Source: Ipomoea triloba
Lineage: Eukaryota > Streptophyta > Magnoliopsida > Solanales > Convolvulaceae
Assembly (NCBI RefSeq): GCF_003576645.1
Contig: NC_044923.1
Span: forward strand, 4,821,383-4,885,382
Direction of reading: 5' to 3'
DNA: 64,000 bases
Within the stretch, counting starts at the first letter, position 1; every line of letters starts with the position of its first letter. Position numbers and translations under genes: made by a program. Under the pieces are notes generated by a model. It did not search any database, was not told where the DNA came from, and saw only the letters and a program-made list of their open reading frames with translations. Shown here piece by piece: positions 1-11,200 of the stretch.

Positions 1-720
1 AATATTCCATCATATTGAACAAAACATGAGAAGAAAAGCTATAGTACAAAAGTTACATTACAAAAAGCCTTTATCAATGCTAACTATTCATTTTAAAAAA
101 AAAAATGTTAACTATTCATAGCCCACCAAACATGAGAAGAAAAGCTACAATACAAAAAGCCTTTATCAATGCTAACTATTCCTAGTCCACCAAACATGAA
201 TAGAAAAGCTACAGTACAAAAAGCCTTTATCAATGCTAACTATTTATAGTCCACCAAACATGAGAACAAAAGCTATAGTACAAAAAGCCTTTATCAATGC
301 TAACTATTCCTAGTCCACCAAACATGAGAATAAAGGCTACAGTACAAAAGTATAAAAAGCCTTTATCAATGCTAACTACCCCTAGTCCACCAAACATGAT
401 AAAAAAAAGGCTACAGTACAAAAAATCTTTATCAATGGTAACTATTCCTAGTCCACCAAACATAAGAAGAAAAGTTACAATACAAAAAGCCTTTATCAAT
501 TGCATTTATTAATGTAATAGAGTCAGTAGCATTTAAAAAAAGAAAAAGAAAAGCCTTTATCAATGCTAACTATTCCTAGTCCACCGAACATGAGAAGAAA
601 ATTAAAGCTACATTACAAAAAGCCTTTATCAATTCTAACTATTTCTAGTTCACCAAACATGAGAAGAAAAGTTACAGTACAAAAAGTCTTTATCAATGCT
701 GACTATTCCTTGTCCGTTGC
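1..720. repeat. Tandem array, ~62-bp unit, about ten copies
   Basis: The stretch is about ten degenerate copies of a unit of roughly 60-65 bp. Each copy holds a CTTTATCAATGCTAACTATT core, then a CCACCAAACATGAGAA-like segment and a poly-A-rich linker with TACAGTACAAAAAG. Some copies have extra inserted bases (near 100, 350, 505-545). The short ORFs read through it on both strands are repeat translations, not genes. The array begins at or before the window edge. It resembles a minisatellite or the internal subrepeats of a larger element. Confidence 0.85.
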
Positions 721-835
721 ATGTTAAATACTGCGAGATATAGTGAAATAAGTTGTATTTATTACCAAATTATTCTACACCATTTGTACGTGCTCTTTGG
801 TCTTTGTCATCATCGATCTAATAGCAACGTAACTA

Positions 836-1115
836 GTGATCGAGTTAATGTCTTTTGGAGACAAACAATCTAAGCATCCCAGTTCCATAAACCGATATAT
901 TGGTATATGGTACAACCAAATTCCTGGTCCAACACTAATATGGATTGCCAATAGAGAAAATGCGCTAACACACACAAAATCCACTGTCTTGAAGATCGTT
1001 AATCCTTGCCGCCGATTACTTCTTATTGATGGCAAGAATGACATCATATAGTCCACATGCGTCAAGATCAGCTAAGAATCCGATCGCGTTGTTCGGCTGT
1101 TGGAGAATCATCTGC
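836..1115 (+). pseudogene. S-domain receptor kinase fragment (bulb-lectin part)
   Basis: A plus-strand reading over 860-1040 gives a bulb-type lectin segment with RYIGIWYNQIPGPTLIWIAN and a downstream VLKIV, closely matching residues about 58-106 of the S-receptor-like kinase at 2571-6855. After about 1045 the match continues in another frame (SAKNPIAL against SVQNPVAK), so there is at least one frameshift. No signal peptide, SLG, PAN or kinase part follows. It is therefore a short, inverted, decayed relic of a paralogue. It lies in opposite orientation to the neighbouring gene. Confidence 0.75.
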
Positions 1116-1770
1116 ATCCGTGATGTAGGATAATTTGAAGGTGATTAAGAGTAATATGTCATTTTTTGGGATTGAGACTTATAACACGTAGTATGTAATC
1201 ACAAATAATTAGCACTGGCATAAGGAAATTAAGAAGAAATTTAATAATTTGAAACATGTGGGAAGTGTCAATGACTAGGCACTAAAATTGAATGTTTAGG
1301 ATACTGATTTTAAAATGTTGAGAATTTTAGTGTAGCTCAGCCTAATAGTTTGAATTGTTAGAGTTAGAAGAAATCATTTTAAAATTGATAAAATATCTAC
1401 CAATGGTTATATTATGCACCATGGTTCACCTTGCATTGTGGATGCTAGTTTAAATGACATTCATATTATGTACATGCAATTAACATATTATCTACCCTAA
1501 GTTAATAAATTGTGTACCTTAATTATTGAGTGGACCATAAAGAACAACTCAAGCATCTGGCAAATTATATCATGAACCAGTGTCCACCTTACATTGTAGA
1601 TCTTGATCTAAAATGACATTCATATTATGTGTTTGCAGTTAACATATTATATCATTTTGTGCATTTAGTTAATATATGTGCCTGATATGTATTTATAGAC
1701 ACATAATTTGTTAATTGTAGACACATATTTTTAGACCAAGTTTATAATGTGAGATGGATCATTGTCCATG
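1116..1770. repeat. Decayed MITE debris, no gene
   Basis: AT-rich intergenic DNA without a supportable gene. It holds two similar stretches (about 1425-1480 and 1575-1650) with ACCTTGCATTGTGGAT / ACCTTACATTGTAGAT followed by AAATGACATTCATATTATG. These look like diverged copies of the small CATGGACC-type repeat family seen elsewhere at 7531, 8500, 9342 and 33285. Confidence 0.45.
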
Positions 1771-2118
1771 GTATAACAATTTCAGGCAGCTAGGCCTACT
1801 TTGAGCTTTATGGGCTGAACTATTAGCCAAGGTTGGGCTTCCTTTGGCAAATTATTGTGTGCACTATGATCCACACAGTGCTGTGTGGACCATAACAAAA
1901 TGTACATTTTTAATATATTAAAAATACATTATTCGTGTATTGAATGTACACTATACAAAATAATGTACTTTTAGTACTCAAATAATGTATTTTCCCTAAA
2001 TATAACGTACATTTTTAATATACTAAAAGTACATTATTTATGTACTAAATGTACATTATTTGATAATATGATCCACGCAATAACGAATGACTTCTTTTAA
2101 CTTGGAGTTTTAGCATAA
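1720..2118 (+). repeat. Left arm of a dispersed inverted duplication
   Basis: Segments 1720-1846 and 2091-2118 match the reverse complement of 9630-9805, including AATTTCAGGCAGCTAGGC, GGGCTGAACTATTAGCCA and GGTTGGGCTTCCTTT. The left arm is interrupted at 1847-2090 by a small element absent from the right arm. The two arms lie about 7.7 kb apart and flank the receptor-kinase pseudogene. Confidence 0.75.
1847..2090. mobile_element. MITE of 244 bp nested in the inverted duplication
   Basis: Both ends carry ATGATCCAC-type sequence (ACTATGATCCACACAGTG at left, AATATGATCCACGCAA at right), and the interior repeats TGTACATTTTTAATATAC and TACATTATT in both senses. The insertion is flanked by CTTCCTTTG and CTTCTTTTA, an imperfect 9-bp duplication. 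The uninterrupted right arm near 9655 has CTTCCTTTA, which acts as the empty site. A 9-bp duplication suggests a Mutator-type non-autonomous element; this is inference. Confidence 0.6.
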
Positions 2119-2570
2119 CTACAATCATTATACCATGGACGTTGACATAAAATACATTTTTAATATACTAAAAGTTCACTTTTTAATGCATTGTATTAAA
2201 TGTTCATTTTTTTTTAAAGTTACATTACTTGTGTACGGAAACTTCATTATTTAGGAATGAACCTTCAATGCATAATTGGATAAGTAAAGAACCTTCAATA
2301 TATTAAAAATAAATATTTATTCATAGTCTTTAGTATAATTTGCCTTCTTCATTGGGATAGGCCTCACAAAATTGGGTCTAAACCATGGTCCTTGTAAGTT
2401 ATATACTTATATCCCACCAAAAGTAAATTAATTGTATATAAAAGATATGCCATGTTTAAAGAAAGTTTTATTTTCCATGGCATAGGTTTGCTGGCAAGTA
2501 AACAAAGTTGTTATACAAAAACTGAACTTTGAATACAATTTTAATATTCCATTGGTTATAAAAGTTCAGT
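2119..2570. other. Intergenic, 3' flank of the receptor-kinase pseudogene
   Basis: AT-rich DNA with a partial copy of the TTATACCATGGAC repeat at about 2128. No gene or RNA feature is seen. Confidence 0.4.
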
Positions 2571-3192
2571 TTAACGGGGTTCTGGCAATGAAATGGTGAC
2601 TTCATTTATGGAACATGATATTTTTTTTGCTTGAAGATGAATTGGCTTTAACTACTACTCTTCCGGTGAAAAAACCAGGCTCTTTAGCAATGGGCAACTC
2701 AACATCATTAGCCAACATATGTACTATAGAAGACATGTTTGGCCTATCTTCAGGATAGTGTTGAACACATAAGAGACCAACATGAATTGATCTTAGAACT
2801 TGAGGAAAATCACGTGGTTCATCCAAATGCTCATCTACAAGTTCAATCAATCTACCATCTCTATATAGCTTCCATGCCTGTAGTATAGATGAATTACTTG
2901 ATCGAGAGTTCAATTCAAACGTTAATGAATAAATAAATATGTTATAAAATAGACATACATGGCCAAGAAGATTCTCATAGTGATCTTGATTATGAGAAAA
3001 ATCCTTATTTCTTTTCCCACTCGCAATTTCTAGTACCAAGACACCAAAGCTGAAGACATCTGATTTAATAGAGAAGATCCCATGTCCAGCGTACTCTGGT
3101 GACATATAACCACTAGGATTGAAAATGTACTTTGTTATGTTCAATAACATATTAAAAAAAACAAATGAATGTAAAATGAAATTGAAATCTTA

Positions 3193-3375
<183 letters not shown>

Positions 3376-3439
3376 TCAATTGATAATGTTGATGCGTTTT
3401 GGCCAATCAAGTAATGTTCTCCTTTGAATATCTGCCAAA

Positions 3440-3777
3440 AGATTTTTTATACAATTTACACACACACACATATATATATAGTGGTTCTGGTGTGAGAATT
3501 TGCTCTGTGGACATGCGGTTTAATCTGAGCCATTGATCAATTCTAGATCGAACGACTCAAATCAATGAGAACTAAAAAAAAAAAAAAAAAAAACCGCCCG
3601 TTTGGGCATGAGATTTATCATTTTCACCTTAAGCATGAAAATGATGCATTTAAGTACACAAACCACATAACTTAAGCACAAAAACAAAACACCATTAAAA
3701 ACACAAACCACGCACTTAAAGATTTAAAATGGGGTACATAAATATTATATCTGGCGCACCTTAAGTACAAAAATAAC

Positions 3778-3808
<31 letters not shown>

Positions 3809-4330
3809 CCACACACCTAAAGCTTTAATCTGACGTACCTTAAGTTTCAACAATTGACACGCCTTAATAAGAAGGAAAACCACGCACCTAAAGCTTTAAT
3901 CCGACGCACCTTAAGTTTCAACAACTGACACACGTTAAGAAAGAAAACCACACACCTAAAGCTTTAAACCGGCGCACCTTAAGTTTCAACAACTGACACA
4001 CACCTTAAGCACACAAACCACGCACCTTAAGAAGTAAAACAACGCACTTAAAGCTTTAGATCAACGCACCTTAAGTTTCAACAAAAACACAACTTAAGTT
4101 CTCATTGAAGAACTGACGCACTTTAAGCACAGAAACCACGCACTTAAAGAAAGAAAACCACGCACCTTAACTACGCATTTTAAGTTTGACCAATACGAAA
4201 AATTACAAAATTGCCACTGCACTTTTTTAATAATTGTAATCCTTGACATACCATCCCATAATCGCACTTGAGCATACCATCGCATTTGAACCATACTCCC
4301 CNCCCCCCCCTCTCTCTCTATATATATATC
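3440..4330. repeat. Repeat-filled intron 3 of the receptor kinase
   Basis: This intron is about 1 kb, far longer than usual for the family. From about 3640 it holds a degenerate array built of CGCACCTTAAGTTTCAACAA, ACTGACACACCTTAAGC and AAACCACGCACCTAAAG segments, then a tail of AAATTGCCAC and CGCACTTGAGCATACC and finally poly-C (with an N at 4302), CT and TA runs. The same family in the same orientation lies at 27590-28140. The class is not clear; no TIR, LTR or Helitron end was established. Confidence 0.65.
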
Positions 4331-5004
4331 ATAAGAAGGGTACTCTCAATTCAATTCCAAGCATACATTTTCTTGGTTAAAAGAATGCAAAAAATAGAAT
4401 TAATTAAAATTTAGATGGGAATATCATACCAAATATATATGAATCAAGGCTTTTATTTGGCATATATTCATAGATCAACATCTTTTCATCTCCATGAATG
4501 CACCATCCCAGAAGTTTCACAAGATTCCTACGTTGAAGTCGGGCAATCGAAGTGACTTCATTTTTAAATTCTCCAAGCCCTTGTTTAGATGTCTTTGAAA
4601 GTCGTTTCACAGCTATTTCCTTCTTATCATCCAAAATACCCTATGAATGGAAGTTTTAGATTGTAGAAAGTTTTTAATATAATTTTGGATAATAAAAAAA
4701 AAATATATTGTTACCTTGTAAACATGTCCATATCCTCCCTCTCCAATCTTGTTGTTGAGTGAAAAATTATGAGTAGCTCTTGTTATTGTAGATACTTCAA
4801 ATAGTGTTTGATGTTCTTCCAATTTTAAGTTTAAAAGAATCTCCTTCCTTTTTCGTTTGTACAATATTATGACCAGAGTTAGGCTCAAGCTCAGCACCAA
4901 AACTCCAGCTAATATTGATGAAGTCAATTTGATTATTTTTGATTTCTTGCCCTTTGAGCTTGAATGATAGTCTATCAAAAAAGGAATTAAAATGAAAGGG
5001 GATG

Positions 5005-5475
5005 CATTATTATCATGGTTGCAGTAGGCTCTAGACGCTAATCAGGCGGTAGACTAGCGCCTAGCGCCTAAAAGGTCTGGGTGGTGCCTAGGCGGCGACC
5101 AACGAAAACAAAAAATTAGTGCATATGTGTGGGTGTATGTCATATATTATATTATATATATCTCTCTTACTTCTCTTATTTATATAAATAAATAAATTTA
5201 AATATATATATAAATATAATAACAAATTAACAAAGCTTACTTGCCCTAGTTAACTTGGCTAACTCTATTGAGTTGGGCGAGTTAACTTAGTCGAGTCGGT
5301 CGCCAACTCGGCCTAGTCGGCAGCCAACTCGGCCCAGTCAACCCCTAACTCGGTCTAGTCAGCCTCCACCTCGACCCAATCGGTCGCCAACTGGGCTGAG
5401 TTAGGCGCTGCCACCTAGGTGGCCGCTTAGGGAGCAATTCGCCTCGGCTTAGGCGGGCGATTTTTGGAACAGTGA
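5005..5475. mobile_element. GGCGCCTAGGCGG-type repeat insertion in intron 1
   Basis: The interval between exons 1 and 2 contains a block, GC-rich at both ends, with CTAGCGCCTAGCGCCTAA at left and CTAGGTGGCCGCTTAGG at right, an AT-rich centre and a run of diverged ~30-bp repeats around CGCCAACTCGGCC (5280-5400). Such CTAGGCGG blocks are widespread plant non-autonomous repeats. I could not define a target duplication, so ends are approximate. Confidence 0.55.
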
Positions 5476-6850
5476 TTATTATATTATCAATGTCAGGGAA
5501 GTTATGGTCACTTTGAAGTTTGAATATGAGAATATCAATAATAAAGTGTTACCTAAGTCGGAGGAAGCCATCCTTATGTAAAGATCTTGATCTAGCCCAT
5601 TTGAAGGTACCACTTTAATGTCGACCAGATCTCCAAACCAAAGCAAGCACCCATTTTGCCCATTACTTATATCTAAACTTGAGTAAGCCATACAAGAGCA
5701 ATTGTTGAAGCAAACTTGCCTGCACTCTTGAAGGTTCATACTAGTATTGAAGGTTGAAAACCTTGTATCTGGCAATTTAACCCCAGAGTATTTCAAGAAT
5801 CCATCTGAGGATGATGAGGATGAGGATCCATTTTGACAATTCTTCAGAGGTGTCCTACGAACACACCCTCGGGAAAAATCTCCCCTGCCCCATGCTCCTG
5901 GATCTCTAGCCAAAAATCTATCCAAGCATCCACAATTAGGGTAGTTATTATTGTCACAACTCCCATATGTTCCACAGGATCCATAATTGTCACAAACATC
6001 TGTTGCTGCAACTTTACGGATAATGTTCCATTCCCTTGTTCCTTCTGCCCATATATAGACATCTGTACTCCCAGAGTTTGACAGGACCATCCTGATCAAA
6101 GTTGAGCTATTATAAGTGTAGGAAACCTCCTTCATATTAATGATTACAAAAATTTCAGAAATCTCGCTCTTTTTAACCATTCCAGGTGAATTAGGTGATC
6201 CACTCCAACGCACACCATTCCACGGCCCTGATCGGAACACTTCCTTTATACCCTTTCTTATGATGATTTGTGGATATCCTACAGGATCAAGCCAAAGCTT
6301 ATATTCCCCCATCCCTGGATTGTTTTCTGACTTCCATGACGATATAGTCGTGTCAACACCAGTAACTAAATTCCTCCCAAGTTTCATGCCTGGCAATAGA
6401 GTATCTGTAGGATGATCAAAACTTTGCCACAGCAAATTATCATCACTTGCATCTATCACCACCAGATTCCCAGAATCCAATAATTTTGCTACTGGATTCT
6501 GAACTGATCTGGGAGAATTAGTATACCAGATATTGGAAGTGTTGGCATCATCAACAAGAGCTAACCGGCCTGGATCGACAATCTTCAAGACCACTGATGA
6601 TGTGTTAGTGAGGGGAATATCTCTATTGGCAACCCAAACTACAGTGCATACAGGTATTTGCTTGTACCATATACCAACGTAGCGATTTTGTGAACCGATA
6701 GGGCTAAAAAACCCCATCTCAAAGATTCCACCCGAAGAAACAATAGTATGACCATCTTTAAGGAATTGAGTGGAGCTAATGGTATCTATTGCAAAGGAAA
6801 TACTTAGAATTGAAACTAAGAATGTTAAAGAGATGAGCAATGGAAGAGTT

Positions 6851-7280
6851 AGCATTGGTAACAGCTTTTCTGAACTTCTTGTGTTTGGTTCAATGTGATG
6901 GAATATCTTTCTTTGTATTCATATTCTTCTTGACTTTGATGTCAGTTACTTCAATAATCCTCCATGTCTGACTATTCAAACACAATGAAATCAAAGAAAC
7001 ATGGGTGTCCGCGATTCAGCGTTCACACATTAACCTCTACTCGAATCAGGAGTGTATATATTAGCATTGGTAACAGCTTTTCTGATCTTCTTGTGTTTGG
7101 TTCAATGTGATGGAATATCTTTCTTTGTATTCATATTCTCCTTGACTTTTATGTCAGTTACATTAATAATCCTCCAAGCCTGACTATTCAAACACAATGA
7201 AATCAAAGAAATATGGGTGTCCGCGATTCAGCTTGCGTTCACACATTAACCTCTACTCAAATCAGGAGTGTATATATATA
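6851..7280 (-). repeat. Tandem duplication of the receptor-kinase leader and start region
   Basis: Two copies at a period of 212 bp: 6851-7062 and 7063-about 7280. The unit runs from the ATG context (AGCATTGGTAACAGC on +) through GTTTGGTTCAATGTGATGG to CAGGAGTGTATATA. Differences are few, so the duplication is fairly young. The distal copy also keeps an ATG (7065-7067) followed by a 14-codon ORF, so a transcript starting upstream of both copies would carry an upstream ORF. Confidence 0.85.
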
Positions 7281-7299
7281 TATTTGTCTTTCTTCGTCC

Positions 7300-7530
7300 G
7301 TTTAATGGTCCGGGTCCACTCGCGAGACCGGGAGGCACGGGAGCTGGCCCAGAAAAATCGTCACTGGTGTGAATCGAATTCGGATTCTCTCTTTTAACGG
7401 TCCAGGTCCACCCACCTTAGCTTCGGGAGGCACGGGAGCTGGCCCAGAGGAATAGTCACTTGTGGAATCGAACCTGGGTTCTCTAGAAAGAGAGTTCACT
7501 TGCCTCCTCCTCCGGTCTTGGGTAGCTCAT
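7300..7530 (-). mobile_element. tRNA-related SINE-like repeat, tandem half-units
   Basis: Two similar ~90-bp units (about 7305-7395 and 7398-7485) share GGGAGGCACGGGAGCTGGCC. On the minus strand the second contains GGTTCGATTCC, an exact match to a tRNA B-box, preceded by AGAGAACCCA. The first unit has a damaged counterpart. This suggests a tRNA-derived SINE or a duplicated SINE head. No poly-A tail or target duplication was fixed. Confidence 0.5.
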
Positions 7531-8496
7531 ATCATGGACCAGAGTCCACGTAGGCACATAGCATTATGGACATCGAAACGACGAGATACAAAATTAATGC
7601 TCATAAGGTATATACATAAAAATTACAACACAAGACACATACACATGTTATATATTCCTTATTTTTCAAATCTGATTTAGGTACATAATTTGTATTTATA
7701 GGTACAAAATTTCACAATACAAGACAAAATTTATAAAATAATTATTAATTTGTTTCAGGTACACAATTCATACTCTTAAAATACAAAATTTCATTCATCC
7801 TTAACCAATTTATACTCTTAAACTTAGAGAGTGTGGTTGAGTGAATAGGACTCATTCATCCTTAACCAAAAAGAGAGACGTATATTGACACATTTATTTT
7901 TTAAATTAAGTCAAAAATAAAAATTAAAGTCAGGCTCAGTCCGTAGCCCTATATATATAAAGAGAGAGACTCATTTCATTTATGTTTTTTTCTACATTAA
8001 CTTTTATAAATTTACATATCTATTTTCAATTATTATTTAACTTAAGAATAAATGTCCAAACTTGTCGATAGCATAAAACATACTTATTAGACTGGACTTC
8101 GGACTAATCCATTCGTTTGACACCTCTAACCCAGCATGAGCTGAGGCTCGTCTTCTCAAGACACTTTGCTTTGCTTATTTTCCCATCAAACTCTGATCTT
8201 CTTAATCTGTTGAAAAGATTAAATGGAGGGGAAAGGAGATTGGAACTTCTTACCTTTGGCTGCCGACCCTCCCGCTCATTGCAATCAATAACCCACTCCT
8301 TCACAATCCATCATCACCTAATTAATTTCTCCATTAATAGTAGGGGAAATGGTCAATGGATTAGTGGCACTGACCTTGAAGGGTTCCAAATTCTCCATTG
8401 CATAGGCAGCCAAAGTAGCCCGCCATTTTCCTTCACTTCATTATCCTGACTTCCAACTTTTTTTTTTTTTTTGAATAACCCCTCTTCTTTTCTGAA
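7531..8496. other. Intergenic, no supportable gene
   Basis: It contains a CATGGACCAGAGTCCACG repeat fragment at 7533, an AT-rich stretch with a duplicated CTCATTCATCCTTAACCA (7789 and 7849), and an open frame on + at 8117-8449 (110 codons) with no recognisable domain and an opposing open frame. I do not call it a gene. Confidence 0.4.
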
Positions 8497-9295
8497 TTGT
8501 TATACCATGGACCAGGTCCATAGAGCTTTGTGGACCATGATACGAAAACGGCGCCGTTTCTTTAAGTAAAGAGACGACATTCGTAACATTTTAATAAATC
8601 TCGTATTTTTTGTGTGTTCATAACAAAATGAAACTGCAATGTATTTAAAATGAAGTTGTATTGCATATTGTATTTATATTATCAAATGAAACTGTAATTG
8701 AATTGAAATGATACTTTAGTTGTATTGAAATGAAACTAAATAACATGTCTCACATATTGAGTGTATATTGTCAAATAAAAGTGTAGTGAATAGAAATAAG
8801 ACTTTAGTTTTGCTGAAATGAAATTACAGTATTTATAAAAAAAAAAACTGAATAATATGTCTCACATATTGAGTGTATATTGTCAAATGAAATTGTTGTT
8901 ATATCGAAATGATATTGTAATTGTGTTGTAATGAAACCACAGTGTATATAAAGAAACTGAATAATAATTTCACATATTTGAGGGTATATTACTTATGAAA
9001 CCGTAGTATAATTAGAATTATAATTTAGTTGTTTTGTAATAAGACTACAATGTGTATAAAATGAAATCCAATAACATGTCTCACTGTAATAAGACTATTG
9101 TATATATAATGTTGAATGAAACTGTAGTTTAAACAAAATGGAACTGTAATTGTGCTGAAATGAATCTACAATGTATGTAAAATGAAACTGGATATGTTAT
9201 TCAAGCAAAACTACTTACGCGGAGCGAGTTTCTTTTCTTTTGATTAAAAGAAACTGCACCGTTTTGAACCATCGTCCACAGTAAAATTTGCTAAT
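8497..9295. mobile_element. ~0.8-kb non-autonomous element with inverted ends
   Basis: The left end carries TTGTGGACCATGATACG then AACGGCGCCGTTTC. The right end reads GAAACTGCACCGTTTTGAAC then CATCGTCCACAGT, its imperfect inverse. The interior is AT-rich and made of many degenerate copies of TGAAACTGTAATTGTATTGAAA, with CTCACATATTGAGTGTATA twice. It has no coding capacity. The class (Mutator-type or other) is not settled. Confidence 0.6.
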
Positions 9296-9341
9296 CTCTG
9301 GATTGTCGGCTTTTCTATTTCTCTCTTCAAAGGGGTTGTTA

Positions 9342-9607
9342 TGACATGGACCTGAGTCTATGTTCACAATTTTAGAGCTATATGTTCACAATTTTAGAAC
9401 TCTATATTCACATTTTCATAACTCTACATTCACAATTTCATAACTCTATATTCAACAGTATAACACAATTTTTGAATTTATATAACAAAATTGTGAACAT
9501 AGAGTTCAAAAATTGTGATTATTCAACAATGTAATTTTGTATATAAAGTTCTAAAATTGTGATATAGGTCCGGGTCCACCTTGTAAGGTGAACACGGATC
9601 CATAGCA
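9342..9607. mobile_element. MITE of ~265 bp, CATGGACC family
   Basis: The left end is TTATGACATGGACCTGAGTC; the right end GGATCCATAGCATAA is its imperfect inverse. The interior repeats TTCACAATTTTAGAACTCTA in one sense and the reverse sense (TAGAGTTCAAAAATTGTGA), so it could fold into a long hairpin. No coding capacity. Confidence 0.6.
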
Positions 9608-9629
9608 TAATTTACATTTTCAAAGCTTG

Positions 9630-9805
9630 TGTGAGCCGTGAGATAAAACTCCAATTTAAAGGAAGCCCAACCCTGGCTAATAGTTCAGCCCATAAAACTC
9701 AAAGTAGGCCTAGCCTAGCTGCCTGAAATTGTTATAGACTTATAGCATCAATCATTATTACATGGACAATGATCCACCTCACGTTGTAGGCATGATCTAA
9801 AAATT
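9630..9805 (-). repeat. Right arm of the dispersed inverted duplication
   Basis: Reverse complement of 1720-1846 plus 2091-2118, uninterrupted. It reads GGAAGCCCAACCCTGGCT and AGTAGGCCTAGCCTAGCTGC. It preserves the empty target of the MITE at 1847-2090. Confidence 0.75.
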
Positions 9806-10896
9806 ATCAATCGTTATACCTTAGACCATGGTCACAAAACGACGTCATTTCAATAAGTGGGAGAAACGGTTGCTGTAAATCACCGTTATTGATACTACAA
9901 TTCATCTCAAAAGATACTGCATCACATTTGTTTTTATATTATCATGTTCAAAATTAGTGTTCAAGTAAGCTATAACTTAACATTAACATGTTGATTACTT
10001 GCAAATATATTCAATTACACTTTTTTGCAGGTTCCAAGGACTTGATTGAAATTTTTTCTTTTTCTTTTTCTTTTTTAAATTTGAGGGTTTAATTGCATTA
10101 TTAGGTATAGCTCGAGGCTTATTTGACTCTTATCCTTCTCTTTTCACTCTCTTATCGTATTATTATGTACTAAAACTAACGTGTGGAGTTAATGACATCT
10201 ACTTATCTTTTTTTTTTTTTTTTGAAAAAACATCTACTTATCTAATATAAACATCCTAGCTAAAGTTTCCATGCATGAAGAAAAGTAGATGAGAAAAAAA
10301 TAATATAATGCATGTGATCACAAGTAGCTATACTTAAATTGGTTATAGCTATACAGTGTTTGAAGGTTGTAGTGAAGAAAAACCAGCTAGCTAGCTGGAT
10401 CTCCTTTAGGATTATGTATGTCAACCAATTTATAACAAACTATGACCTTAGCCTTACCAAATACAAGTGACATTTAGGATCCAATTAAAGTCAGCTCCAA
10501 AATCATTACCTAGTCCAAAGTGTACTATGTACTTAACAACTGTATTCAACTCTCTTTAATTATATTCCGTATTTGGTCAGCCAACATTTTGTTTCACAGT
10601 ACAACATATATAATTATATATAATACGGTTATTTATTTTTCTTACACCTTATTATTAGTTGTGACCTTCGAAATAATTGTATCTATGTTGTCATTGTTTA
10701 TTTATGCAAAAATCAAACTTTAGTTGGTTCCCATAAATTAGAATGTGCATATTCCAATACAATTTTAGCACGGTATGTAACAATAGAGAAACTGGCTCTA
10801 CATTTGTCAAATTGGATGGTAAGTCCATATATAATAAAGTGGATATTGGATCAAACTTTTTGCATGTTTTACTACCAACTTGTTATGCTTGACTTT
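9806..10896. other. Intergenic, no gene seen
   Basis: AT-rich DNA with a truncated CATGGTC-type repeat at about 9815-9880 and a poly-T tract (10210-10223). Nothing else could be supported. Confidence 0.4.
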
Positions 10897-11200
10897 GGTC
10901 TTGTTTGGTACCATATTTACCTTATCAGCTAATTTTAGCTCATTTATCCACTATTAACTAGTTGTTTGACTTAGTTAAACAATCAATATAGGTATTTGAT
11001 TAATTAGTTTTTGTAACAGCTTATTGTTTCAAAATGTGAAAATTCAAAAAGCTGCTCGATAAGCTTTTTGAAAAAGTCATTTTGCATTTAATCAGCTAAC
11101 AGCTAATTTGTCAAACACTTTTCTACAATCAACTAATGCTATCAACCAGTAAAACCAACTAACACAATTAACTAACAGTTATTTATCAAAACACCCCAAA
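10897..11200. mobile_element. hAT-type MITE, copy A
   Basis: The left end is GGTCTTGTTTGGTACCA and the right end ATTTATCAAAACACCCCAAA, inverse of a GTTTGGTAAA-type terminus. Internal words TCAGCTAATTTTAGCTCATT, AGCTTTTTGAAAAAG and TTTCTACAATCAACTAATG recur in copies B (34156), C (41824) and D (59048). It is the most diverged of the four. Confidence 0.65.

Noticed and set aside
1..720. Possible CRISPR-like array because of regular spacing
   Set aside because: The units are contiguous degenerate tandem repeats without unique spacers, in a plant nuclear context.
3440..4330. Helitron call for the CGCACCTTAAG repeat
   Set aside because: Neither a defined 5'-TC start nor a hairpin plus CTRR end could be fixed by eye.
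8117..8449. 110-codon plus-strand frame
   Set aside because: No recognisable domain, an opposing frame over the same DNA, and no promoter or homology signal.
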